In this document: positions 62,780 through 64,000 of the stretch, piece by piece
Layout: each line of letters starts with the position of its first letter
Numbering within the stretch: position 1 is the stretch's first letter
Program-made: the position numbers and the translations under genes
NCBI RefSeq assembly: GCF_947494015.1
Contig: NZ_CANLTL010000005.1
Span: forward strand, 124,001-188,000
DNA: 64,000 nt
Direction of reading: 5' to 3'
DNA from: an uncultured Cellulomonas sp.
GTDB lineage: Bacteria; Actinomycetota; Actinomycetes; Actinomycetales; Cellulomonadaceae
The notes under the pieces: generated by a model
Told to the model about the DNA's origin: nothing
The model's database searches: none
Seen by the model: only the letters and a program-made list of their open reading frames with translations

Positions 62780-63159
62780 CGGCACAACCCGTGCCGCCAC
62801 CATCGAGAGCCACATGTCCCATACCCCGACCCGCTCGACCGGGCGCCCGCCCCCGACGGCGGAGCGCCTCATGAGCAGGTAGGAACGTCGACCTACAACA
62901 TGGTGGTACCTGCGTGGGACTCGACCCGAAACCTCACCTCGGTAGGCGAGCCGGGCGCTCCGCCGCCTCAGCTCCGGTTCGTCCGCCCAGCTACGCGGGC
63001 ACTGGGAAGCATCGACTGTGACCGCCGGAGGTAGGTGGCGGTCCGCTCGCGACGCTACTTGGCGCACTGGGTAAGGCGACGCCGCCATCCAGGTCTTCAA
63101 CCCCGCCAGTCGGATCCGATGATGGCGGCACGCTGGAGGCGGCGTCCCCTACTGGCGAC
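62780..63159. other. Intergenic region upstream of the transfer operon
   Basis: About 380 bp with no credible gene. GTAGG-AACGTCGA-CCTAC near 62879-62896 is a small inverted repeat and could be an operator or part of the promoter region for the transfer operon. Confidence 0.4.
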
Positions 63160-64000
63160 TCAGCGGACCAGGCCGCCGGACCAATGCGCCTTGTGTGCCC
63201 TGGCGATCTTCTTGAGGTTGCCCCGCACCACCCGCAGCGTGGCAGTCGACGGTGCTTCGTCGTCATGGTTGCCGGGGTTGAGGACCTTGGGGAAGGTAGT
63301 CCAGTTCCCCTTCTCGGTGCTGTCGAGAGCGAAGCCCCTGACCAGGGGGACCAGGTCGCCGAGGACCTTCGCTTCTCGTTCGACGTCCCCGAGGGCCGTC
63401 GGCGTGCCCTGCGCCGTGCGACCCGTAGCGATGATCTGTTTCGCCAGGCGCTCGGCGGCAGCCCGGTAGCTCAGAGAAGCCTGGCGGCGCCCCTTCGCGC
63501 CCGGCGAGTTGACCCCGTCCTCGGCGTCGAGCATCAATTGATCGAACACGTCTGAGGTCTGCGTCGCCTCGGTACCGGCAACGTGGTCGGTCAGCGTCAA
63601 CTCGAAGGTGCGGTGGGCCTGTCCCGAGTGCTGTGCTGCAGTTAGTTGCGCGAGGTGGTGGTCGTAGGTCGTCAAGATGACCTGGGCGCCGGCGGCGAGC
63701 AGTGCGCCCACGGTGTTCTGAGCGAAGGTGAAGCGGTGGTCGGCGTCGCTGCCGGGGATGGGGTCGTCCAAGACGACCAGCGGTGTGCGGAGCAACTCTG
63801 TCCGGGCGAGGAATGTTGACAGTCCGAGGGCATTGAGCTGTGAGTCGCTGAAGACGCCTAGCGCGTGACGCTCGACTGGCGTAGCGGCCGGGTCAGTGCG
63901 CAGCGCCGCCATCAGGCTCACAAACGTGGTCCCGCTGGCGCGGCGCTGCACTCCGGCGAACGCAACGAGTTCCTCGGGGCGGATCGTTGACCACCAGCGT
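63160..64000 (-). CDS. AAA/ABC-type ATPase, C-terminal part (cut by window edge)
   Basis: The open frame runs off the right edge. The visible 280 residues include RRASGTTFVSL, a VFSDSQLNALGLS segment resembling an ABC signature region, and the Walker B/D-loop LVVLDDPIPGSDADHRF followed by QVILTTYDHHLAQL with the switch histidine. This is the C-terminal ATPase half of an SMC/RecF/OLD-like protein. Such stand-alone ATPases on mobile elements are often defence or DNA-repair genes; which one is not decidable here. Confidence 0.7.
   Translation of the reverse strand, partial: RWWSTIRPEELVAFAGVQRRASGTTFVSLMAALRTDPAATPVERHALGVFSDSQLNALGLSTFLARTELLRTPLVVLDDPIPGSDADHRFTFAQNTVGALLAAGAQVILTTYDHHLAQLTAAQHSGQAHRTFELTLTDHVAGTEATQTSDVFDQLMLDAEDGVNSPGAKGRRQASLSYRAAAERLAKQIIATGRTAQGTPTALGDVEREAKVLGDLVPLVRGFALDSTEKGNWTTFPKVLNPGNHDDEAPSTATLRVVRGNLKKIARAHKAHWSGGLVR

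Overview
The window is very GC-rich with actinobacterial features throughout: GTG starts, 4-bp ATGA/GTGA gene overlaps, apparently leaderless genes behind TA(G/A)CGT-type -10 boxes, an Lsr2 silencer, and an actinobacterial conjugation set (SCO6880-type protein, DUF6112, DUF4913). Together with a secreted mannanase system and nitrite reduction this suggests a soil or plant-polymer-degrading member of the Micrococcales such as Cellulomonadaceae. The taxon is an inference; no rRNA or other marker is present.

Region 1 (1-13,060) is a metal, redox and low-oxygen stress neighbourhood. It holds a P2-type cation ATPase (cut by the left edge), an oxidoreductase/cupin pair, a second cupin, a P1B metal ATPase, a small CxxC metal-binding protein, a Crp/Fnr regulator, a DoxX-like membrane protein, a SufR-like regulator, ferredoxin FdxA, a hemerythrin-like protein, glutamate dehydrogenase and MoaA. 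The P1B ATPase and the CxxC protein have matching promoters: a TTGAY-N4-GTCAT site with the same spacing to a TA(G/A)CGT -10 box, next to the Crp/Fnr gene.

Region 2 (13,058-23,015) holds an orphan P450 and then a nitrite-reduction locus: nirB-nirD-siroheme synthase, followed by a polytopic NnrS-like protein, an unusual 901-residue membrane-anchored tripartite copper nitrite reductase and a DUF2249 protein. A shared palindrome (AGGNCCAAGGNCC) sits in front of both transcription units.

Region 3 (23,016-29,504) is a decayed island: a tightly overlapping five-gene operon of unknown function, a glutathione-peroxidase pseudogene with two amber stops, a coupling-protein (TraD/VirD4-like) pseudogene and a frameshifted DUF4913 gene. 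The frameshifts all look like single extra G residues.

Region 4 (29,505-48,164) is a complete beta-mannan utilisation locus. It has a GH105-like hydrolase, an aldo/keto reductase, a secreted GH5 mannanase, an ABC exporter half, a GH113 mannanase, a LacI regulator, a sugar ABC importer, GH2 beta-mannosidase, a CE7 esterase, an AGE-type mannose isomerase, a PfkB kinase and a mutarotase-like protein. Three operators matching CTTAAGCGCTTAAG tie it to the LacI protein. The inferred route is extracellular mannan to imported oligosaccharides, then mannose, fructose and fructose-6-phosphate.

Region 5 (48,165-64,000) is the intact part of an integrative conjugative element. It begins near a tRNA T-arm-like fragment and Lsr2, then has a MobF relaxase on the plus strand. 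On the minus strand lie an ArdC-like protein and a transfer operon (DUF6112, TrbL-like, SCO6880-like, VirB4-like ATPase, DnaB-N-like protein, coupling ATPase, cell-wall hydrolase). An AAA ATPase is cut by the right edge. The mannan locus thus lies between a decayed and an intact set of conjugation genes.
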